Origin: Eledone cirrhosa
Taxonomy: Eukaryota > Mollusca > Cephalopoda > Octopoda > Eledonidae
Direction of reading: 5' to 3'
Assembly: GCA_964016885.1 (NCBI GenBank)
Contig: OZ024746.1
Location: 100,796,089 to 100,860,088, forward strand
Length of the DNA stretch: 64,000 bases
The position numbers were made by a program, and so were the translations under genes. The notes under the pieces were generated by a model, which ran no database searches, had not been told where the DNA came from, and worked only from the letters and a program-made list of their open reading frames with translations. Of the stretch, positions 37,761 through 48,059 are shown in pieces (position 1 is the stretch's first letter; every line of letters starts with the position of its first letter).

Positions 37761-40700
37761 ACACATATAATTAACATACAGTCACACACATATACTTCAC
37801 ATACAGTCACACACATATATACTTAACATACAGTCACACACACATATACTTAACATACAGTCACACACACATATACTTAACATACAGTCACACACACATA
37901 TACTTAACATACAGTCACACACACATACTTAACATACAGTCGCACACACATATACCTAACATACAGTCACACACACATATACTTAACATACAGTCACACA
38001 CACATATACTTAACATACAGTCACACACACATATACTTAACATACAGTCACACACACATATACTTAACATACAGTCACACACACATACTTAACATTCAGT
38101 CACACACACATATACTTAACATACAGTCACACACACATATACTTAACATACAGTCACACACACATATACTTAACATACAGTCACACACACATATACTTAA
38201 CATACAGTCACACACACATACTTAACATTCAGTCACACACACATATACTTAACATACAGTCACACACACATATACTTAACATACAGTCACACACACATAC
38301 TTAACATTCAGTCACACACACATATACTTAACATACAGTCACACACACATATACTTAACATACAGTCACACACACACATACTTAACATTCAGTCACACAC
38401 ACATATACTTAACATACAGTCACACACATATATACTTAACATACAGTCACACACATATATACTTAACATACAGTCACACACATATATACTTAACATACAG
38501 TCACGCACACATATACTTAACATACAGTCACACACATATATACTTAACATACTGTCACGCACACATATACTTAACATACAGTCACACACATATATACTTA
38601 ACATACAGTCACACACATATATACTTAACATACAGTCACGCACACATATACTTAACATACAGTCACACACATATATACTTAACATACAGTCACGCACACA
38701 TATACTTAACATACAGTCACACACACATATACTTAACATACAGTCACGCACACATATACTTAACATACAGTCACGCACACATATACTTAACATACAGTCA
38801 CACACACATATACTTAACATACAGTCACACACATATATACTTAACATACAGTCACACACACATATACTTAACATACATTCACACACACATATACTTAACA
38901 TACAGTCACACACACATACTTTACATACAGTCACACACATATATACTTAACATACAGTCACACACATATATACTTAACATACAGTCACACACACATATAC
39001 TTAACATACAGTCACACACACATACTTTACATACAGTCACACACATATATACTTAACATACAGTCACACACATATATACTTAACATACAGTCACACACAC
39101 ATATACTTAACATACAGTCACACATATACTTAACATACAGTCACGCACACATATACTTAACATACAGTCACGCACACATATACTTAACATACAGTCACAC
39201 ACACATATACTTAACATACAGTCACACATATATATACTTAACATACAGTCACACACACATACTTCACATACAGTCACACACATATATACTTAACATATAG
39301 TCACACACACATATACTTAACATACAGTCACACACATATATACTTAACATACAGTCACACACATATATACTTAACATACAGTCACACACACATATACTTA
39401 ACATACAGTCACACAGACATATACTTAACATACAGTCACACACACATATACTTAACATACAGTCACACACATATATACTTAACATACAGTCACACACATA
39501 TATACTTAACATACAGTCACACACACATATACTTAACATACAGTCACGCGCACATATACTTAACATACAGTCACGCACACATATACTTAACATACAGTCA
39601 CGCACACATATACTTAACATACAGTCACACACATATATACTTAACATACAGTCACACACATATATACTTAACATACAGTCACACACATATATACTTAACA
39701 TACAGTCACACACACATATACTTAACATACAGTCACACACACATATACTTAACATACAGTCACACACACATATACTTAACATACAGTCACACACACATAT
39801 ACTTAACATACAGTCACACACACATATACTTAACATACAGTCACACACACATATACTTAACATACAGTCAAACACACATATACTTAACATACAGTCACAC
39901 ACACACATATACTTAACATACAGTCAAACACACACATATACTTAACATACAGTCACACCTACATATACTTAACATATAGTCACACACATATACTTAACAT
40001 ACAATCATACAGACACATTTACTTAACATACAGTCACACACACATATACTTAACATACAGTCACAAACACATATACTTAACATACAGTCACACACACATA
40101 TACTTAACATACAGTCAAACACACATATACTTCACACACAGATACTTAACATACAGTCAAACACACACATATACTTAACATACAGTCACACCTACATATA
40201 CTTAACATACAATCACACACACATATCCTTAACATACAGTCACACACACATATACTTCACATACATTCACACACATATAGTTAACATACAGTCACACACA
40301 TATACTTAACATACAGTCACACACATATATACTTAACATACAGTCGCACACACATATACTTAACATACAGTCACACACATATATACTTAACATACAGTCA
40401 CACACACATATACTTTACATACAGTCACACACACATATACTTAACATACAGTCACACACACATATACTTAACATACAGTCACACACACATATACTTAACA
40501 TACAGTCACACACACATATACTTAACATACAGTCACACACACATATACTTAACATACAGTCACATACACATATACTTAACATACAGTCACACACAAATAT
40601 ACTTAACATACAGTCACACACACATATACTTAACATACAGTCACACACATATACTTCACATACAGTCACACACATATATACTTAACATACAGTCACACAC

Positions 40701-40995
40701 ACATATACTTAACATACAGTCACACACACATATACTTAACATACAGTCACACACACATATACTTAACATACAGTCACACACACATACTTAACATACAGTC
40801 GCACACACATATACTTAACATACAGTCACACACACATATACTTAACATACAGTCACACACACATATACTTAACATACAGTTACACACACATATACTTAAC
40901 ATAGAGTCACACACACATATACTTAACATACAGTCACACACACATATACTTAACATACAGTCACACACACATATACTTAACATACAGTCACACAC
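37415..40995. repeat. Higher-order block E, two copies (2859-bp offset)
   Basis: About 37415-38090 matches about 40274-40950 at +2859. Both contain the TATAGTTAAC unit (37421 / 40280), the ACTTTACATAC unit (37555 / 40414), the ACATACACATATAC and ACAAATATAC units, and the same run of short ACATACTTAAC monomers. The intervening 38.1-40.2 kb is related but more mixed. Confidence 0.82.
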
Positions 40996-41002
40996 ACATA
41001 CT

Positions 41003-41646
41003 TAACATTCAGTCACACACACATATACTTAACATACAGTCACACACACATATGCTTAACATACAGTCACACACACATATACTTAACATACAGTCACACA
41101 CATATATACTTATCATACAGTCACACACATATATACTTAACATACAGTCACACACACATATACTTAACATACAGTAACACACATATATACTTAACATACA
41201 GTCACGCACACATATACTTAACATACAGTCACACACATATATACTTATCATACAGTCACACACACATATACTTAACATACAGTCACACACACATATACTT
41301 AACATACAGTCACACACACATACTTAACATTCAGTCACACACACATATACTTAACATACAGTCACACACACATATGCTTAACATACAGTCACACACACAT
41401 ATACTTAACATACAGTCACACACATATATACTTATCATACAGTCACACACATATATACTTAACATACAGTCACACACACATATACTTAACATAGAGTCAC
41501 ACACATATATACTTAACATACAGTCACGCACACATATACTTAACATACAGTCACACACATATATACTTAACATACTGTCACGCACACATATACTTAACAT
41601 ACAGTCACACACATATATACTTAACATACAGTCACACACATATATA
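41003..41646. repeat. 322-bp local duplication within the array
   Basis: CTTAACATTCAGTC followed by the rare CATATGCTTAAC unit occurs at 41001/41053 and again at 41323/41375, an offset of 322 bp (twelve monomers minus one dinucleotide). The monomers between and after keep the same order, with later point differences. Confidence 0.8.
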
Positions 41647-43069
41647 CTTAACATACAGTCACGCACACATATACTTAACATACAGTCACACACACATATA
41701 CTTAACATACAGTCACACACATATATACTTAACATATAGTCACACACACATATACTTAACATACAGTCACACACACATATACTTAACATACAGTCACGCA
41801 CACATATACTTAACATACAGTCACACACATATATACTTAACATACAGTGACGCACACATATACTTAACATACAGTCACACACACATATACTTAACATACA
41901 GTCACGCACACATATACTTAACATACAGTCACGCACACATATACTTAACATACAGTCACACACACATATACTTAACATACAGTCACACATATATATACTT
42001 AACATACAGTCACACACACATATACTTAACATACATTCACACACACATATACTTAACATACAGTCACACACACATACTTAACATACAGTCACACACATAT
42101 ATACTTAACATACAGTCACACACATATATACTTAACATACAGTCACACACATATATACTTAACATACAGTCACACACACATATACTTAACATACAGTCAC
42201 ACATATACTTAACATACAGTCACACCTACATATACTTAACATATAGTCACACACACATATACTTAACATACAGTCACACACATATATACTTAACATACAG
42301 TCACACACATATATACTTAACATACAGTCACACACACACACATATACTTAACATACAGTCACACACACATATACTTAACATACAGTCACACACACATATA
42401 CTTAACATACAGTCACACACATATATACTTAACATACAGTCACACACATATATACTTAACATACAGTCACACACACATATACTTAACATACAGTCATGCA
42501 CACATATACTTAACATACAGTCACGCACACATATACTTAACATACAGTCACGCACACATATACTTAACATACAGTCACACACACATATACTTAACATACA
42601 GTCACACACACATATACTTAACATACAGTCAAACACACATATACTTAACATACAGTCAAACACACACATATACTTAACATACAGTCACACCTACATATAC
42701 TTAACATATAGTCACACACATATACTTAACATACAATCATACAGACACATTTACTTAACATACAGTCACACACACATATACTTAACATACAGTCACAAAC
42801 ACATATACTTAACATAGTCACACACACATATACTTAACATACAGTCAAACACACATATACTTAACATACAGTCACACACACAGATACTTAACATACAGTC
42901 AAACACACACATATACTTAACATACAGTCACACCTACATATACTTAACATATAGTCACACACATATACTTAACATTCAATCATACAGACACATATACTCA
43001 ACACAGTCACACATACATAATTGTTCACATTATTCACATTTCAGTTGCTATTTTCCTATTTCCTTTCAG

Positions 43070-43125
43070 CTGTGAGGATGGTTGGAGAAACGAACATTGT
43101 GATCGACAAGTTGAAGAAATCCATG
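43070..43125 (+). CDS. Exon: end of an EGF-like repeat (first visible exon of a single-pass membrane protein gene)
   Basis: A 56-bp exon follows a pyrimidine-rich tract and AG acceptor (TTTCCTATTTCCTTTCAG) and is followed by a GTATAA donor. It opens with the last base of a split codon, then reads C-E-D-G-W-R-N-E-H-C-D-R-Q-V-E-E-I-H. The spacing C-x(2)-G-W-x(4)-C matches cysteines 5 and 6 of an EGF-like domain, so the first part of the domain must be encoded upstream of the satellite array. The exon ends one base into a codon, which fits the phase of the transmembrane exon at 45828. The alternative open frame of this exon runs into a stop when joined to 45828, which supports this one. The extracellular side is inferred from the EGF motif and the following membrane helix. 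The gene itself is not identified. Confidence 0.78.
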
Positions 43126-43149
43126 GTATAACTAAAGTTTAATAATAAC

Positions 43150-43305
43150 TTTCACTTTTGGCACAAGGCCATTATAACCTCAGTACATTACTGGTACTTT
43201 ATTTTATCGACCCAGTAAGGATGAAAGGCAAAGTTAACCTCGGCGGGATTTAAAATCAGACCGTAAAGGGACGTAACTCTATGCGTCAAAGCATGGCATC
43301 CGATG
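43150..43305 (-). repeat. tRNA-derived SINE, copy 1 (minus strand, degenerate)
   Basis: The reverse complement carries the conserved body of the same family as 62295-62517: GTAACTCTATGC-like and GGTTAACTTTGCCTTTCATC-like segments, TAAAGTACCAG, then GGCCTTGTGCC. The B-box equivalent is decayed. It ends in an (ATT)n-type tail at the junction with the next copy. Confidence 0.8.
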
Positions 43306-43309
43306 TTGG

Positions 43310-43490
43310 ATAATAATAATGGCCCAAGGCCAGTAATTTTGAGGTAGGGGAAGTTGATTAAATCGACCCCAGTGTGTGACTGGTACTTTATTTTATCAAC
43401 CCCGTAAGGATGAAAGGCAAAGTTAATCTTGGCGGAATTTGAACTCAGAACGTAAAGGGCCATACCTCTATGATGCAAAGCATGGCGTAT
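43310..43490 (-). repeat. tRNA-derived SINE, copy 2 (minus strand, 5' truncated)
   Basis: Head-to-tail with the previous copy and separated from it by an ATAATAATAAT tract, which is the (ATT)n tail in reverse. The reverse complement reads GAGTTCAAATTCC (B box), then GATTAACTTTGCCTTTCATC and GGCCTTGGGCC. It stops before the A-box region present in the intact copy at 62295, so it is 5' truncated. Confidence 0.85.
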
Positions 43491-43499
43491 AATAATACT

Positions 43500-43975
43500 G
43501 ATTTCTTTATTAGCCATACAGGGCTGACATTAAGAAAAACATTAAGAACAGTACAGGACAAAATATTGTGTGTTGATGTATGTTGATTGAAGTAACAATA
43601 ACGTATTAACAATGGGTATCATCTCAATAATGCCGTTGTAAGGGGGGTGGTTAATCAATAAGTATTCCTCAGTATGGAGGAGACATCCAAGGGTTACTCT
43701 TTGAAAAACTACAGTTGGTCAGGCCACAAATGCCCTCTCACAGTTCCCCAGCCACAATTTACAGCCGTATATTCAGGGCAGTTCACTCAGGCCATGCTTG
43801 CCACTCTCATCCACCTTTCAACAAAATGGCTGGAAGGCAACACTTCCGTTTCCACCCTAATTTTCTCCTTCAAGTGAAACTTGAAGAAGTTGAGGAATTT
43901 GCCAAAGAGGAAAATATTTGTCTTCAGCCCCTTCAAACATCTCCACTATATGTTTGATTTGTATGTATGTGGGTA
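43500..43975. repeat. Unclassified interspersed-repeat-like segment
   Basis: Mixed-composition sequence with no convincing reading frame: the 67-80-codon ORFs here overlap each other in different frames and lack recognisable domains. The edges (TTCTTTATTAGCCATACAGGG on the left, the G-rich minisatellite on the right) and the surrounding SINEs suggest an old transposon remnant. I cannot assign a family. Confidence 0.35.
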
Positions 43976-43989
43976 GTGTAATCTTTGGC

Positions 43990-44548
43990 TGGGGGTGTGG
44001 TCAGTTTCTACAGTCTTCTAGGGGGTGTGGTCAGTTTCTACAGTGTTCTGGGGTGTGTGGTCAGTTTCTACAGTCTTCTAGGGGGTTGGTCAGTTTCTAC
44101 AGTGTTCTGGGGTGTGTGGTCAGTTTCTACAGTTTTCTTGGGGGTGTGGTCAGTTTCTACAGTCTTCTGGGGTGTCTGGTCAGTTTCTACAGTCTTCTGG
44201 GGGGGGGGGTCAGTTTCTACAGTTTTCTAAGGGGTGTGGTCAGTTTCTACAGTGTTCTGGGGTGTGTGGTCAGTTTCTACAGTGTTCGGGGGGGGGTGTG
44301 GTCAGTTTCTACAGTCTTCTAGGAGGTGTGGTTAGTTTCTACAGTGTTCTGGGGGGTGTGGTCAGTTTCTACAGTGTTCTGGGGTGTGTGGTCAGTTTCT
44401 ACAGTTTTCTAAGGGGTGTGGTCAGTTTCTACAGTTTTCGGGGGGGGGGGGGCAGTTTCTACAGTCTTCTAGGGTTTGTGGTCAGTTTCTACAGTGTTCT
44501 GGGGGTGTGGTCAGTTTCTACAGTGTTCTGAGTGTGTGGTCAGTTTCT
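43990..44548. repeat. G-rich 30-31-bp minisatellite, about 18 copies
   Basis: Monomer GGGTGTGGTCAGTTTCTACAG followed by TCTTCTAGG or TGTTCTGGG. The G run at the monomer junction varies in length, reaching 11 G at 44199-44209 and 13 G at 44440-44452. The plus strand is G-rich and spaced so that G-quadruplex formation is plausible; transcription of the host gene would place these G runs in the pre-mRNA. ORFs across it are repeat artefacts. Confidence 0.95.
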
Positions 44549-44790
44549 GGCTGTGTAATATGTGGAGTTTGTGTTATTTTGTTTTTTGCAGATGAGGGTC
44601 TGGTTGTTTGGGATGTTGTTGTTGTGGTGTTGGTACGTGGAGTTGTGGTTGGTGATGTTACTGTTGTTGTTGGTAACGGTGACCATGCGTTGCCATTATT
44701 TGACTCATTGTTTTAAACTTTTTATTTATTTCTGTTTCGCCATCTATTTTGAGGGAAAAGATGGAGGGTTTTCGGTTTTTCTTTTTCTTG
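44549..44790. other. Low-complexity GT/T-rich intron sequence
   Basis: Contains GTTGTTGTTGTGG-like simple sequence (44610-44690) and T-rich stretches. No gene, exon or recognisable repeat family is seen. Confidence 0.6.
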
Positions 44791-44794
44791 TGGC

Positions 44795-45085
44795 TGACAG
44801 CTTGCCATTCTCAATCTTGAGCAAGATACTTTATTTCATGTTGCCGCAGTTTACTCAGCTGTAGAAATGAGTTGCGACGTCACTGATTCCAAGCTGTATC
44901 AGTTATTGCCTTTCCGTTGGACAACATCGGTGGCATGGTGAGGGGAGACTGGTTTGAATGGGTGACTCCTGATCTTCCACAAAAATGCCTTGCTCAGACA
45001 TGTGCCTTAGAAGGGTACTTTCTAGGTGCTAATCTCATGGTCATTTGTGAGCGAAGGGGGTCGCCGTCTTGTTTGGGAGAAGCTA
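44795..45085 (+). repeat. SINE-like segment (probable cephalopod/molluscan SINE body)
   Basis: Contains GAGCAAGATACTTTATTTC, GTTTACTCAGCTGTAGAAATG and GGGTCGCCGTCTTG, which resemble conserved SINE bodies I associate with molluscs. The shared TTGGGCAAGACACTTTATTTC-type motif also appears (in reverse) in the SINE at 45425-45562. The promoter end is not clear, so limits are approximate. Confidence 0.5.
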
Positions 45086-45424
45086 TGAATATATTTATAT
45101 AATTCTACTATAAGATACATGTTTAATGGAAAGTTAAAAGTTTTTGTTGAGTATCAGTCATGCTTGAAAACTGAAATTTAAGACATTTTCCATTTATATA
45201 ATAGACTTGTTTACACAGGCTGATCCTGAGCAAATTGAGTTGAAGATGAGGACCCACCAAACTGTTAAAATAAAATTATTTTGATACTGTGTTTGAACTA
45301 TTCCTCTTATTTAAAATACTCATAGCAAGACTTGTAAAAATCTATTATACGTAAACATATCATATCGACAGTCGATCGACTTTCGTCAAATGTCTCCATT
45401 AGTCTTTCCAATTGCTAATATTAT
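45086..45424. other. AT-rich intron sequence, no feature seen
   Basis: No exon-like or repeat-like structure recognised apart from the palindromic CGACAGTCGATCGACTTTCG near 45365. Confidence 0.6.
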
Positions 45425-45562
45425 CTATCGGTTGTAACTCCAGGTAGAAGGAGCACCGTGAAATAAAGTGTCTTGCCCAAGGACATAATGCATCGCTTGG
45501 TCCGGGAATCACAACCTCATGATTGCGAATCTAATTCTCTAACTACTCAGCCACGTGCCTTC
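45425..45562 (-). repeat. tRNA-derived SINE of a second family (minus strand)
   Basis: On the minus strand it begins AGGCACGTGGCTGAGTAGTT, an A-box-like TGGCTGAGTNGTTAGAG head, followed by GGTTGTGATTCCCGG as the B box. It then gives CCTTGGGCAAGACACTTTAT and ends in the TGGAGTTACAAC region. The order A box, B box, body is that of a tRNA-derived SINE, distinct from the family at 62295. Confidence 0.75.
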
Positions 45563-45827
45563 ATATATGTCTTCATATACACCTCTCTTATGAATCACAC
45601 CATGCTAGAGCTACTGCTAAACGTTTTTAATTGATTCAATTAATACTTTTCAATGTAATAACTTCTTTTGAAAACCAATAATAGTTTATTCTAGAGTTAC
45701 AGGTCCATGCATACACATGTATAAGTAGATGGTAAAATAGTGAGAAGGAATGAAAGAGGGCAAAGTTTACAAAAACTCATCATTTAATATTAATTATGTA
45801 TTTAAAATTCCGTTCTTTTTTTTCTAG

Positions 45828-45912
45828 ACTTTCGAGTTGCCTTAATTACAGTTGGATCTGTGCTGGGAATTCTGTGTCTTATCTTATTTGCAGTGATTGT
45901 CTATGTGATATG
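45828..45912 (+). CDS. Exon: transmembrane helix of the membrane protein
   Basis: An 85-bp exon after a T-rich tract ending CTAG, before a GTAAAT donor. It is read in the phase left by the EGF exon. The split codon gives D, followed by F-R and then a hydrophobic run of about 25 residues (VALITVGSVLGILCLILF, then AVIVYVI) that ends in a split W codon. The run is long enough for one membrane span, has no charged residue, and is preceded by an Arg and followed in the next exon by a basic cluster (K-F-R-K). By the positive-inside rule this places the N-terminal EGF side outside and the tail in the cytoplasm. Only about seven residues separate the EGF cysteine motif from the helix start, so the EGF repeat is membrane-proximal. 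Confidence 0.87.
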
Positions 45913-46147
45913 GTAAATTATATTTTATTTATATTCCAACCTCAAAACTGTGTCAGAGGGTCAAGAAGACCCTATAACTAGTGTTGGTGCCATGATAAAA
46001 TACATTTGGTAGAATATAGGAGCATATGTCAGACTTCCAGCCCACATGCAAGTCAGTGGCTTTGCTTCAGTATTGACCAATCAGTGGAGATCTGCTCAAC
46101 GTTTCCTAGCAGAGAAAACGGATGCTAAACATATTTTTCTAGATAAC

Positions 46148-48059
46148 ACCACTATATATATACTATTACAGTACTATATATATACTATTACAGCACTATA
46201 TATACACTATTACAGCACTATATATACACTATTACAGCACTATATATACACTATTACAGCACTATATATACACTATTACAGCACTATATATACTATTACA
46301 GCAATATATATACACTATTACAGCACTATATATACTATTACACCAATATATATATACACTATTAGAGCACTATATATACTATTACACCAATATATATATA
46401 TACACTATTACAGCACTATATATACACTATTACAGCACTATATATATACTATTACAGCACTATATATATACTATTACAGCACTATATATACACTATTACA
46501 GCACTATATATACACTATTACAGCACTATATATACACTATTACAGCACTATATATACACTATTACAGCACTATATATACACTATTACAGCACTATATATA
46601 TATACTATTACAGCACTATATATATACTATTACAGCACTATATATATACTATTACAGCACTATATATATACTATTACAGCACTATATATATACTATTACA
46701 GCACTATATATACACTATTACAGCACTATATATACACTATTACAGCACTATATATATACTATTACAGCACTATATATATACTATTACAGCACTATATATA
46801 TACTATTACAGCTCTATATATATACTATTGCAGCACTATATATATACCATTACAGCACTATATATACACTATTACACCAATATATATATACACTATTACA
46901 GCACTATATATACTATTACACCAATATATATATACACTATTACAGCACTATATATATACTATTACAGCACTATATATATACTATTACAGCACTATATATA
47001 TACTATTACAGCACTATATATACACTATTACAGCACTATATATATACTATTACAGCCCTATATATACACTATTACAGCACTATATATACTATTACACCAA
47101 TATATATATACACTATTACAGCACTATATATATACTATTACAGCACTATATATACACTATTACAGCACTATATATATACTATTACAGCACTATATATATA
47201 CTATTACAGCACTCTATATATACTATTACAGCACTATATATACACTATTACAGCACTATATATACACTATTACAGCACTATATATACACTATTACAGCAC
47301 TATATATACACTATTACAGCACTATATATACACTATTACAGCACTATATATATACTATTACAGCACTATATATATACTATTACAGCACTATATATATACT
47401 ATTACAGCACTATATATATACTATTACAGCACTATATATATACTATTACAGCACTATATATATACTATTACAGCACTATATATATATACTATTACAGCAC
47501 TATATATATACTATTACAGCACTATATATACACTATTACAGCACTATATATACACTATTACAGCACTATATATACACTATTACAGCACTATATATATACT
47601 ATTACAGCACTATATATATACTATTACAGCACTATATATATACTATTACAGCACTATATATACACTATTACAGTACTATATATATACTATTACAGCATTA
47701 CATATACACTATTCCACCACTATATATATACTATTACAGCACTATATATATACTATTACACTAATATATATACACTATTACAGCACTATATATACTATTA
47801 CACCAATATATATATACACTATTACAGCATTACATATACACTATTACACCACTATATAAATATTATTACAGCACTATATATATACTATTACACCACTATA
47901 TATACACTATTACAGCACTATATATATACTATTACAGCACTATATATATACTATTACAGCACTATATATACACTATTACAGCACTATATATATACTATTA
48001 CACCACTATATATATATACTATTACACCACTATATATACATACTATTACACCTCTATAT
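46148..48059. repeat. 22-bp AT-rich minisatellite, about 87 copies
   Basis: Monomer ACTATATATA followed by CACTATTACAGC or TACTATTACAGC, usually 22 bp with 20-bp and 24-bp variants from changes in the TA run. A minor form has TTACACCAAT in place of TTACAGCACT. No frame has stops in common monomers, which creates long ORFs of Tyr, Ile, Thr and Leu that are artefacts. The strongly alternating TA content suggests easily melted, cruciform-prone DNA. Confidence 0.95.

Larger units (their letters stand above)
1..43019. repeat. 27-bp minisatellite (satellite-like) array, at least 43 kb, open at left edge
   Basis: Nearly 1,600 tandem copies of a monomer made of CTTAACATACAGT followed by (CA)4-5 and then ATA or TATA. 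The usual length is 27 bp, with 25-bp and shorter forms wherever the CA or TA run loses a dinucleotide. Recurrent variants are CAT for CAG at the centre, TATATATA for CACATATA, ACGTATAC, ACGCATATAC, TCGCAC, ACGCACAC, TTCACATAC and TAGAGTC. The plus strand is very poor in G and rich in C. Because 27 is a multiple of 3 and the common monomers lack stops in several frames, long artefactual ORFs of 9-residue repeats appear on both strands; I do not call them genes. The array lies upstream of, and on the coding-strand side of, a host exon at 43070, so it is probably intronic. The left end is cut by the window. Confidence 0.97.
43126..45827 (+). other. Intron between EGF and transmembrane exons
   Basis: Begins GTATAA and ends TTTTTTTCTAG. 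It contains two minus-strand tRNA-derived SINE copies, an unclassified repeat, a G-rich 30-31-bp minisatellite, a SINE-like segment and a second tRNA-type SINE. No exon-like segment is visible inside it, but a small alternative exon could not be excluded by eye. Confidence 0.75.

Noticed and set aside
1..43019. CRISPR array or phase-variable bacterial repeat
   Set aside because: There are no unique spacers between repeats, the monomers are contiguous, and the rest of the window has animal SINEs, LINEs and introns.
1..43019. Telomeric or centromeric location
   Set aside because: No telomere repeat is seen, and a host exon directly follows the array. Higher-order structure alone does not show a centromere, though I cannot exclude that without chromosome data.
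43188..43517. 109-codon minus-strand ORF
   Set aside because: It is read through two SINE copies; the repeated F-A-F-H-P-Y motif is the translated SINE body.
43918..44531. Overlapping ORFs with S-V-S-T-V-F repeats
   Set aside because: Translations of the G-rich minisatellite in three frames.
46046..47859. 572- and 343-codon ORFs rich in Tyr, Ile and Thr
   Set aside because: They are translations of the 22-bp minisatellite in overlapping frames, and the region is an intron of a phase-consistent gene.
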